Assembly: GCF_023509475.1 (NCBI RefSeq)
Contig: NZ_JAKSDZ010000038.1
Coordinates: 1-32,713 of the forward strand
DNA: 32,713 nt
From: Aestuariirhabdus haliotis
GTDB lineage: Bacteria; Pseudomonadota; Gammaproteobacteria; Pseudomonadales; Aestuariirhabdaceae
Direction of reading: 5' to 3'
Below, one piece after another: positions 27,787 to 32,713 of this stretch (positions are counted from its first letter, which is position 1; every line of letters starts with the position of its first letter). Position numbers and translations under genes: made by a program. A model generated the notes under the pieces. It worked only from the letters and a program-made list of their open reading frames with translations, ran no database searches and had not been told where the DNA came from.

Positions 27787-27939
27787 GGGCAAGCCGGATA
27801 GGCCATCAATAGCCTGCCAGGTTGAACCTGCGACAATTTGCCTCATTGTAGGTTTTGTCGAATAACGTACACTCGACTCATACCTATCGACACCCGCACG
27901 TGTTGACTCAAGGCAGGCCCACAAGCCTGCCTTTTTTTT
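27787..27939 (+). ncRNA. Candidate small RNA, ~150 nt
   Basis: The unit is bounded by a perfect TATAAT -10 at 27775-27780 and an intrinsic terminator at 27911-27939. In between, GGC/GCC-rich pairing near 27790-27822 and a hairpin AACCT-gcg-ACAAT with ATTGT-AGGTT can form. No convincing -35 is seen at 16-18 nt. No open frame with a ribosome binding site was found. It does not resemble 6S, 4.5S, RsmY/Z or tmRNA as far as I can judge. It could instead be only the 3' UTR of the Nudix-methyltransferase gene. Confidence 0.4.
27911..27939 (+). terminator. Intrinsic terminator
   Basis: An AGGCAGGC/GCCTGCCT stem with loop CCACAA is followed by an eight-T run whose first T closes the stem. It terminates plus-strand transcription from the Nudix-methyltransferase gene or from the candidate small RNA. 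On the minus strand no U-run follows, so it would not serve the convergent TRIC gene well. Confidence 0.92.
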
Positions 27940-27979
27940 GTCTGCAGAATTATATCCAGAGGCCGGTAAAAGAGGAGGT

Positions 27980-28594
27980 CTAGGGCTTTTTGCCAGTAAA
28001 GCGGAAGGTCGGCAGGGAAAGGTTTTTTCGGATGGCCAAAACGCGAATGGTCAGGGTCACCAGGGCAGATACCAGCATTGCGAGGGCGAGTGGAGCTTCC
28101 AGGGACAACAGGCCGAGATAGGCCGCTGCTCCCATCATAGATGCGGCGGCATAAATTTCACGCCTGAGTACCATCGGTACCTGACCACATAGAATGTCAC
28201 GCACCATTCCCCCCATCACACCGGTCATAATGCCCATCATGATGGCAATAGTAACTCCAGCGCCATAATCCAGAGCCTTTTGACAACCAATGATCGTGAA
28301 CACCGCCAGGCCCAGAGCATCGGCGTATTTAAGTCCATAGAGATCGACCTGAATGCGCCGAGCACTCCAGAACACAATGATTGCGGTGATCACGCCAGAC
28401 TGGATATACAGCGGATCACGCACCCAGAATACCGGGGTGGCCCCCAGAATAAGGTCTCGAAAGGTTCCACCGCCGATGGCAGTGGCAAGGGCCACTACCA
28501 GGACGCCAAAGAGATCCATGCGGCAACGTCCTGCAATCAGGCTACCTGAAATAGCAAACACCACCGTTCCAAATAGATCCAGCCAATACAGCAT
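27980..28594 (-). CDS. TRIC-family cation channel (UPF0126)
   Basis: A 204-residue inner-membrane protein with about seven hydrophobic helices arranged as two repeats. Each repeat carries the glycine-rich motif of the family: GGGTFRD at 41-47 and GGMVRD at 128-133. Prokaryotic TRIC proteins form trimeric monovalent-cation channels; physiological roles in bacteria such as YicG/YadS are not settled. The last ~25 residues are basic and cytosolic. It is monocistronic, converging on the candidate RNA/terminator and divergent from the small acidic ORF. Confidence 0.92.
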   Translation of the reverse strand: MLYWLDLFGTVVFAISGSLIAGRCRMDLFGVLVVALATAIGGGTFRDLILGATPVFWVRDPLYIQSGVITAIIVFWSARRIQVDLYGLKYADALGLAVFTIIGCQKALDYGAGVTIAIMMGIMTGVMGGMVRDILCGQVPMVLRREIYAAASMMGAAAYLGLLSLEAPLALAMLVSALVTLTIRVLAIRKNLSLPTFRFTGKKP

Positions 28595-28755
28595 GTGGGT
28601 TTTTCCTAGGGCAAAGCGGCTAGTTTAAGGGCTCTTGAACCCAGCGTCATCCATAGCGGAAGAGAGCCGGTTCTCAATCGATGGTTTAGCGGTTGCCAAA
28701 TCCTACTTCATAGCAATAGGATGGAAGGATGTAACCACTTATCAGGAGACAATTG

Positions 28756-28905
28756 ATGGCAAACCCCGACGAGCAAACCACCCAGAAAAACGATGATTTT
28801 GATTTTCTGGAAGACGTGAACGATGACTACAGCAATGACGACTTTGTCGATAATCAAGCCAGTATCGATGCCGATAATGATTGCGGTGATTCCTGCAAGA
28901 TCTGA
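28756..28905 (+). CDS. Small acidic protein, 49 aa
   Basis: An ATG with CAGGAG eight bases upstream opens a 49-codon frame ending TGA at 28903-28905. The product is very acidic, with about 15 Asp and several Asn, a DDFDFLEDVNDDY stretch, and a C-terminus with two cysteines (CGDSCKI). I recognise no family. The good ribosome binding site and the clean space between a divergent promoter region and the zinc-ribbon gene (26 nt downstream) support a real microprotein. An acidic partner for the basic protein encoded next is a possibility. Confidence 0.6.
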   Translation: MANPDEQTTQKNDDFDFLEDVNDDYSNDDFVDNQASIDADNDCGDSCKI

Positions 28906-28931
28906 CGGAAAGGTTGCAAGAGTAATGACTT

Positions 28932-29117
28932 ATGGGTGACATACTCCCTTTTAAGAAACCTTCCCTGAAGCAGAGGGCCAAGGGCAAGACCCTGTGCAAA
29001 AACGGTTTCCATAAGTGGGAAATTGAAACGCAGAAGCAGTTCGATGTTAAACAGGGCAGTCTTGTCACGGCTTGGCGCTGCAAGCGTTGTGGAGAGCGCA
29101 AGGTTAAAGCCCTCTAG
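28932..29117 (+). CDS. Small basic zinc-ribbon-like protein
   Basis: A 61-residue protein, strongly basic at both ends. Cys22 and His27 (LCKNGFHKW) with Cys50 and Cys53 (CKRCG) give a C-x4-H ... C-x2-C set that could bind one zinc. Similar short proteins occur in gammaproteobacteria without assigned function. The ribosome binding site is weak (AAGAG about 13 nt upstream). It follows the 49-aa acidic ORF closely and may share its transcript. Nucleic-acid binding is plausible from the charge but unproven. Confidence 0.75.
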   Translation: MGDILPFKKPSLKQRAKGKTLCKNGFHKWEIETQKQFDVKQGSLVTAWRCKRCGERKVKAL

Positions 29118-29133
29118 CGCAAGATGAGTGCCT

Positions 29134-29234
29134 CCTAAAGGCGGATCAAAGCCTTTTAGAGGCTTTGCATCTGTGCAATAAATACCCTAGAATCCGCGCC
29201 GCGGTAGAGTTCCCTTACCTCATACAAAAAGGAA
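29134..29234 (+). promoter_or_regulatory. Leader of yhhQ with alternative hairpins and a possible pseudoknot
   Basis: Two mutually exclusive hairpins can form: CTAAAGG (29135-29141) with CCTTTTAG (29152-29159), or CAAAGCCT (29147-29154) with AGGCTTTG (29160-29167). Nearer the gene, GTAGAG (29204-29209) can pair with CTC-a-TAC (29219-29225), leaving loop TTCCCTTAC whose TTCC can pair with GGAA (29231-29234) of the Shine-Dalgarno after an A-rich strand. This H-type fold recalls small translational riboswitches, but it does not match the preQ1 class I consensus. Regulation is inferred. Confidence 0.35.
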
Positions 29235-29240
29235 AGTATA

Positions 29241-29900
29241 ATGAATCCCTCTTCTGTGCCTTTGCGGGCACTATATCTTCTCGTGTTGTTTCATATTCTG
29301 GTGATCGCTTCCAGCAACTATCTGGTGCAGATCCCCTTTACGCTTGCCGGTTTCCACACGACCTGGGGGGCCTTCAGTTTCCCCTTCATTTTTCTGGCAA
29401 CCGACCTGACGGTGCGTATCTATGGCGCGGAATTGGCCAGGCGCATTATCTTTCGTGTGATGTTTCCCGCCTTGTTGATCTCTTATCTGGTATCGGTGCT
29501 TTTTTACGAGGGCGCGTTTCAGGGGGCTGAGTCCCTGTTGGAGTTCAATAGCTTTGTCGCCCGTATAGCCTTTGCCAGCTTTGCGGCCTATTTACTGGGT
29601 CAATTGATCGATATCCGGGTCTTCAATCGTCTTCGTTCACTCGGAGCCTGGTGGGTCGCACCGGCAGCCTCTACCATAATCGGCAATTTGCTGGATTCCC
29701 TGGTGTTCTTCTCCCTGGCCTTCTATCAGTCGACGGATCCCTTTATGGCCCAGCACTGGTTGGAAATCGGCTTGGTTGACTATGGTTATAAGCTGGCGGT
29801 GAGTCTGCTGTTCTTCCTGCCATTGTACGGCGTTATATTAAAACGCCTGCAGGGATGGTTGACTCAACAGTCTCCCAGGTCTCTGATCGAGACACCTTAG
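29241..29900 (+). CDS. yhhQ: YhhQ/VUT-family queuosine precursor transporter
   Basis: A 219-residue inner-membrane protein with about six hydrophobic helices. The start region with SNYLVQIPF, the FPFIFLATDLTVRIYG segment (family hallmark TDL) and the C-terminal half with TIIGNLLDSLVFF and VDYGYKL match YhhQ, which imports 7-cyano-7-deazaguanine (preQ0) for tRNA queuosine. AAGGAA lies before the ATG and may be masked by the leader pseudoknot. The next gene starts 240 nt later, with RNA unit D between them on the other strand. Confidence 0.9.
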   Translation: MNPSSVPLRALYLLVLFHILVIASSNYLVQIPFTLAGFHTTWGAFSFPFIFLATDLTVRIYGAELARRIIFRVMFPALLISYLVSVLFYEGAFQGAESLLEFNSFVARIAFASFAAYLLGQLIDIRVFNRLRSLGAWWVAPAASTIIGNLLDSLVFFSLAFYQSTDPFMAQHWLEIGLVDYGYKLAVSLLFFLPLYGVILKRLQGWLTQQSPRSLIETP

Positions 29901-29961
29901 CAGGCCTTGCCAGTGCTTTGATCTTGCAAGGAGGGGCATGCCTGGTAGGGGATTGCGGCCT

Positions 29962-30048
29962 TTATAAAGAGAGACAGCCCGACGCTTGGGGTCGTCGAGC
30001 TGTCCGGGTAACATTGAAACCTTAGGAGTAGGTCAATGTTACTAACTA
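29962..30048 (-). ncRNA. RNA unit D: C-loop RNA related to units A and B
   Basis: Read on the minus strand: a -10-like TATACT, the box TAGTTAGTA (30048-30040), hairpin 1 with a perfect 10-bp stem (30033-30042 with 30008-30017) and a loop containing CTACTCC, then hairpin 2 with a 12-bp stem (29993-30004 with 29973-29984, one G-U) and loop ACCCCAAG. UCUCUUUAU follows, an imperfect terminator tract. The 5' box, CTACTCC and CCCCAAG loop recur in the same order in unit A, and the last two in unit B. It lies between yhhQ and the hydrolase gene. Confidence 0.6.
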
Positions 30049-30141
30049 GTATAGACAGCGAAATTCTCTCAGCTATCCGTAATGACACCTGTTTCGATCG
30101 TGATAACCACCTAGTTTAAGGGCAAAGAGGCTTAGAGCTAA

Positions 30142-31095
30142 ATGGAGCAAAAGGCTGTCGAAACGCGACAACCTGTCGCAACTGGCTATGTCACGAGCGG
30201 ATCGTTACAGATTTATTATGAACGCAGGGGCGATCCATCCCACCCGCCCGTACTGTTATTGATGGGGGCTGGCTGCCAACTCAGTCTATGGCCACAGCCA
30301 TTGTTGCAAGGGCTGCTCGAGTCGGGCTTCCAATTGGTTTTAATGGATAATCGGGACATTGGACTCTCGTCTCGAGTGAAGGCTGCCGCTAACCCTTCTG
30401 TGGCCACTCATCTGGTTCGCTACCTTCTGGGTCTCCCTGGTAAGGCCCATTACAGCTTGCACGACCTCGTCGATGATTGTCGTGTGTTGTTGGATCATCT
30501 GGGGTTAAGCTCGGTTCATCTGCTGGGTTACTCCATGGGGGGGATGGTGGCACAACTGTTATCGGCCGCTTACCCGGAGCGAATACGGTCGCTTAATCTT
30601 TTGATGTCGGGCAGCAATCATCCGAGGCTCATGTCGCCCTCATGGCGGGTTATTCGTGAGGTTCTTCGCGCTAGCCAACCCACCGATAACGAAGGCCTTT
30701 GCCAGCGCAGTTTCAATTTTTGGAAATGCATTGAAAGCCCGGGTTGGCCAGCAGATCCTGAACTTCTCTGGCAACAAGTGAAAAGTGATCTGCAACGCGG
30801 CTATGACCCTGACGGTTTTGAACGGCAGCTGCTGGCGATTTTTGCCACCGGAAGTTTGCGTTCCTGGTTGTGCCGCATCAAGGCCCCGACCCTGGTGCTG
30901 CATGGCACTGCTGACCCTTTAATTCCCTGTAGGGCTGGCCGGGACAGCGCTCGTCATATCCCAGAGGCACGATTTGAGTCGATCGAACAAATGGGGCATG
31001 ACTTTCCCCCTGAACTATTACCAAGGCTTCACGCTTTGTTGTTCACGCACCTCCAACAAGTCGAAACAGGGCAAAAGCATCCGACGAGAGGATGA
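30142..31095 (+). CDS. Alpha/beta hydrolase
   Basis: A 317-residue cytosolic alpha/beta-hydrolase. The nucleophile Ser131 lies in GYSMGG, the acid is Asp258 (HGTADPLIP) and the base His286 (GHDFP); the oxyanion region is LMGAG near 40-44, and DNRDIGLSS (69-77) is shared with aclacinomycin methylesterase- and DhmA-like hydrolases. A cap region spans about 160-225. The substrate cannot be told from the sequence. AGAG precedes the ATG. msrA follows after 84 nt, and operon membership is uncertain. Confidence 0.9.
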   Translation: MEQKAVETRQPVATGYVTSGSLQIYYERRGDPSHPPVLLLMGAGCQLSLWPQPLLQGLLESGFQLVLMDNRDIGLSSRVKAAANPSVATHLVRYLLGLPGKAHYSLHDLVDDCRVLLDHLGLSSVHLLGYSMGGMVAQLLSAAYPERIRSLNLLMSGSNHPRLMSPSWRVIREVLRASQPTDNEGLCQRSFNFWKCIESPGWPADPELLWQQVKSDLQRGYDPDGFERQLLAIFATGSLRSWLCRIKAPTLVLHGTADPLIPCRAGRDSARHIPEARFESIEQMGHDFPPELLPRLHALLFTHLQQVETGQKHPTRG

Positions 31096-31179
31096 TTGTT
31101 CTCTTCGAGAGCTGGCGACAGGATAGGATGGGCAAAAGTGCTGTCCTACTAAACAGATTCACGAATAAGGGAATGTTTC

Positions 31180-31806
31180 ATGACTACCGATAGATCAACG
31201 CTGTTATCCGCCGAAGACTGTCTGCCCGGGCGTGATCAGCCCATCCGGGTTCCGCAAGCGCACCATGTCAATGGGCACCCCTTGCAAGCGCCATTTCCCA
31301 ATACCATGCAGCAGGTCATATTTGGCCTGGGCTGCTTTTGGGGGGCTGAACGGCGTTTTTGGCAACAGAGTGGCGTTTATAGTACTGCGGTCGGATATGC
31401 AGGAGGCCATACGATAAATCCCTCCTATGAAGAGGTGTGCAGTGGGCTTACCGCACACACAGAAGTTGTGCTTGTGGTGTTTGACCCGGCAGAAATCGAC
31501 TTTGAACAGTTATTGCGTGTTTTCTGGGAGAGCCATGATCCCACCCAGGGCATGAGGCAGGGCAACGATCGAGGTAGCCAATATCGATCGGCTATCTATT
31601 GCGATAATGAGCAACAACTCAAGCAGGCATTGGATAGCCGGGAAAGCTTCCAGCGACGATTGGAGCAGGTCGGTTTAGGGCCTATTACTTCGGAAATCAG
31701 TCTGAACAGGGTTTTTTACTATGCCGAAGAGTACCACCAGCAATATTTGTCCAAGAACCCGGCTGGCTATTGTGGTCTGCGAGGTACCGGGGTGACCTGC
31801 GGGTAA
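31180..31806 (+). CDS. msrA: Peptide-methionine (S)-S-oxide reductase
   Basis: MsrA reduces the S form of methionine sulfoxide in proteins, recycled by thioredoxin. Catalytic Cys52 lies in GCFWG; resolving cysteines are Cys198 and Cys207 in [13 protein letters not shown], close to Cys51/198/206 of the E. coli enzyme. The N-terminal extension (about 45 residues before the core) is also as in E. coli. AAGGG lies nine bases before the ATG. A short-stem terminator may follow at 31949-31973. The gene borders the non-coding RNA-rich region. Confidence 0.97.
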   Translation: MTTDRSTLLSAEDCLPGRDQPIRVPQAHHVNGHPLQAPFPNTMQQVIFGLGCFWGAERRFWQQSGVYSTAVGYAGGHTINPSYEEVCSGLTAHTEVVLVVFDPAEIDFEQLLRVFWESHDPTQGMRQGNDRGSQYRSAIYCDNEQQLKQALDSRESFQRRLEQVGLGPITSEISLNRVFYYAEEYHQQYLSKNPAGYCGLRGTGVTCG

Positions 31807-31849
31807 TAGCTGGCCAGGCCGAACATGAATGAGTGCGAACGCACATAAT

Positions 31850-31882
31850 AAAAACGGCATCGAGCTTTTAAACTCGATGCCG
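31850..31882 (-). terminator. Intrinsic terminator without an evident upstream gene
   Basis: A perfect 10-bp stem (CGGCATCGAG at 31855-31864 with 31873-31882) is followed on the minus strand by TTTTTATTA. It points against msrA, so it would end a minus-strand transcript from 31883-32080, where no protein gene is seen. It may be a second stop for unit A read-through or belong to another RNA. Confidence 0.75.
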
Positions 31883-31948
31883 TATCTGCTGAACCGGTGC
31901 CCAGGATGGCTCACTCAGATTATTCCAGCCTAGTCGTAAAAACCTCAG

Positions 31949-31973
31949 ATGGCGAATTGAATAGCCATTTTTT
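31949..31973 (+). terminator. Weak terminator downstream of msrA
   Basis: An ATGGC/GCCAT stem (31949-31953 with 31964-31968) is followed by six T residues counted from the last stem base. The 5-bp stem and 10-nt loop are weak, but the position on the plus strand 143 nt after msrA fits. Confidence 0.4.
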
Positions 31974-32080
31974 CGTTAAGAGTCACTTTCAGGTGGCACC
32001 TGCTGTCTGAGTATGTGGCATCGGATACGAAAGGAAAGGACAGTTTGTCGGGTATTGTTTTGGGGCAAATCTGGGAGCAT

Positions 32081-32214
32081 AAAAAAACGGCTATGACCTA
32101 AGGGGGGAGTCATAGCCGTTTAGCTCAAATAACCCTTAACGCTTGGGGGATCGTAACCGGGTTTAACAACAACACATGGAGTAGCACTTTAAGTTCAACA
32201 ATCTGTACTAACTA
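32081..32214 (-). ncRNA. RNA unit A: tandem C-loop small RNA
   Basis: On the minus strand, 5' to 3': the box TAGTTAGTA (32214-32206), a weak GTA-CA/TG-c-TAC hairpin followed by CTACTCC, hairpin 2 (AACCC plus CGTAA/TTaACG pairing, 32163-32131) with loop ATCCCCCAAG, and a terminator hairpin with a 13-bp perfect stem (32121-32109 with 32097-32085), loop TCCCCCCTTAG and seven T residues. No ribosome binding site or sensible reading frame is visible. Length is about 130 nt; the 5' end is approximate. It shares order and loops with unit B but not stem sequences. Confidence 0.72.
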
Positions 32215-32312
32215 TGACCCATGACGCTGGCGTAAAGTTCCCTATCGAGTGCATAAAAATATCAAAAAAACTTAACCTGTTGTTTTTAAAAGGATTTTGT
32301 TGTTTTTGAGGC

Positions 32313-32450
32313 AAAAAAAAGCGGTCATGACCTAAGGGGGAGAGTCATGACCGCGTCTAATATCTCTACAGCTCTTGGGGGGTGCTGTGAGATTACTATC
32401 AACACTAAACACAGGAGTAGTCACTAAGGGGGGTGATCTACTTAATTGGT
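32313..32450 (-). ncRNA. RNA unit B: tandem C-loop small RNA
   Basis: On the minus strand: hairpin 1, stem AGTAG-a-TCAC with GTGA-CTACT (32442-32433 with 32424-32416) and loop CCCCCTTA; CTACTCC overlapping its 3' arm; hairpin 2, ATCTC-ACAGC with GCTGT-a-GAGAT (32393-32384 with 32372-32362) and loop ACCCCCCAAGA; and a terminator with an 11-bp perfect stem (32354-32344 with 32331-32321), loop TCTCCCCCTTAG and eight T residues. Three stem-loops each present at least five C residues. GATCACCCCCCTTAG at the first loop resembles the 16S rRNA tail. The 5' end is approximate and no clear promoter is seen. Confidence 0.75.
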
Positions 32451-32466
32451 AAGAGTCGATGCGTTG

Positions 32467-32525
32467 AAAAAAGTTCCGATTCTTAAATCGGTCACCGAAC
32501 AAGGGAGAGGGTCGGTGATGACTTT
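32467..32525 (-). ncRNA. RNA unit C: C-loop hairpin with terminator
   Basis: On the minus strand a 7-bp stem TCACCGA/TCGGTGA (32518-32512 with 32498-32492) presents the 13-nt loop CCCTCTCCCTTGT. It is directly followed by a CCGATT/AATCGG terminator stem (32491-32486 with 32481-32476) and AACTTTTTT. It is shorter than A and B and not clearly homologous, but shares the C-rich loop. Its 5' end and promoter are undefined; a GGTAG/CTACC hairpin with TTTCCCC in its loop lies upstream (32621-32589). Confidence 0.6.
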
Positions 32526-32624
32526 TTTCGTTGCCTGTCTCAAAAACCAATGATGACAGAATAGAGTAAACAGGCTGTGTCGAATATTGGTAGATGCACG
32601 AGACCTAATGGGGAAACTACCTAG

Positions 32625-32713
32625 GGCACCTCTGATTAATTCGGATAGATCTCTGCGGATCCTAAAATGGTTTTTATCAAGGCGAAGCTCGCCGTTCATG
32701 TCGAGACCTGAAC
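32625..32713 (-). repeat. 89-nt repeat, right copy (cut by window end)
   Basis: This is the inverted counterpart of 124-212 (86 of 89 identical, no gaps), read on the minus strand into the C-B-A RNA cluster. It stops exactly at the window edge, so its true length may be greater. Both hairpins of the left copy are retained, and the 3-nt loop of the second one differs. Confidence 0.85.

Larger units (their letters stand above)
27678..27979. other. Convergent intergenic region with possible small RNA
   Basis: No protein gene is supported in these 302 nt. They contain a perfect -10 TATAAT (27775-27780, plus strand), a structured stretch and a strong plus-strand terminator at 27911-27939, described separately. 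A CTACTCC heptamer (minus strand, 27734-27728) resembles the element shared by the minus-strand RNA units but lacks matching hairpins. Confidence 0.5.
31807..32713. other. Long non-coding region rich in minus-strand RNA structures
   Basis: No credible protein gene lies in these 907 nt. On the minus strand, from right to left, it holds the 89-nt repeat, unit C, unit B, unit A and one further hairpin with a U-tract, listed individually. The A-runs on the plus strand after each hairpin fix the orientation as minus. Direct repeats of AAAAACAACA (minus strand) lie between B and A. Confidence 0.7.

Noticed and set aside
29204-29234. Calling the yhhQ leader a preQ1 class I riboswitch outright
   Set aside because: The loop and tail lack the expected UAG/CUA pairing and conserved residues; only the general pseudoknot shape is similar.
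32081-32450. Reading the units as plus-strand RNAs with G-rich loops (CsrA/RsmA-like GGA sites)
   Set aside because: Only the minus strand has U-runs after the terminator stems (7 and 8 residues); the plus strand has none.
32442-32699. Minus-strand frame beginning MNGELRLDKNHF in the right repeat copy
   Set aside because: The left copy of the repeat has a stop after 20 codons and the frame runs through units C and B hairpins; structure, not coding, is conserved.
1-32713. CRISPR array, tRNA or rRNA genes, transposase genes
   Set aside because: No regularly spaced repeats, no tRNA/rRNA sequence and no transposase-like reading frame were seen; the two 89-nt copies alone are not evidence of an insertion sequence.

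Overview
The window is a chromosomal stretch of a gammaproteobacterium of the Pseudomonas/Cellvibrionales kind. The block mtaD-ubiG-mupP-yciK (minus strand) divergent from mtnA, then gyrA-serC-pheA-(tyrA-aroA fusion)-cmk-rpsA-ihfB-lapA-lapB-pyrF (plus strand), matches the Pseudomonas order as I know it. The main difference is that no hisC lies between pheA and the tyrA-aroA fusion. The genus cannot be fixed from sequence alone.

Layout. 1-342: no convincing gene, but an 89-nt repeat whose inverted copy ends the window. 343-5113 (minus): a diguanylate cyclase, then a tightly packed group for peptidoglycan recycling (mupP), ubiquinone synthesis (ubiG) and methylthioadenosine deamination (mtaD). 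5284-19133 (plus): methionine salvage (mtnA), gyrase A, serine and aromatic amino-acid synthesis, CMP kinase, ribosomal protein S1, IHF-beta, the LapAB regulators of LPS synthesis, and pyrF. 19151-31806 is more accessory. It holds a small divergent subtilase-like secreted protein, a three-gene overlapping operon (BKACE-type beta-keto acid enzyme, GNAT, ATP-grasp), trmO, a hybrid sensor kinase, a Nudix-methyltransferase fusion, a TRIC channel, an acidic 49-aa ORF next to a zinc-ribbon-like protein, a YhhQ-type transporter, an alpha/beta hydrolase and msrA. 31807-32713 has no protein gene but is dense in RNA-like structure.

The most interesting content is that non-coding tail. Read on the minus strand it holds at least three consecutive hairpin-plus-U-tract units (called C, B and A below). 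Their apical loops are runs of C (CCCCCUUAG, CCCCCAAG, CCCUCUCCC). A and B are diverged paralogues: stem sequences differ while pairing is kept, and loops are nearly constant. A shorter relative (D) lies 2 kb away between yhhQ and the hydrolase. It shares a 5' TAGTTAGTA box, a CTACTCC element and a CCCCAAG loop. One loop region of unit B (GATCACCCCCCTTAG) closely resembles the 3' tail of 16S rRNA (GATCACCTCCTTA). I infer a small family of trans-acting RNAs that pair with G-rich or Shine-Dalgarno sites, comparable in design to the C-rich-loop sRNAs known elsewhere (for example Xanthomonas sX13). No RNA data are available here.

The second candidate system is the BKACE/GNAT/ATP-grasp operon, whose ATGA overlaps point to a joint, unassigned small-molecule pathway. 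All calls come from reading the sequence; no database search or folding program was used.
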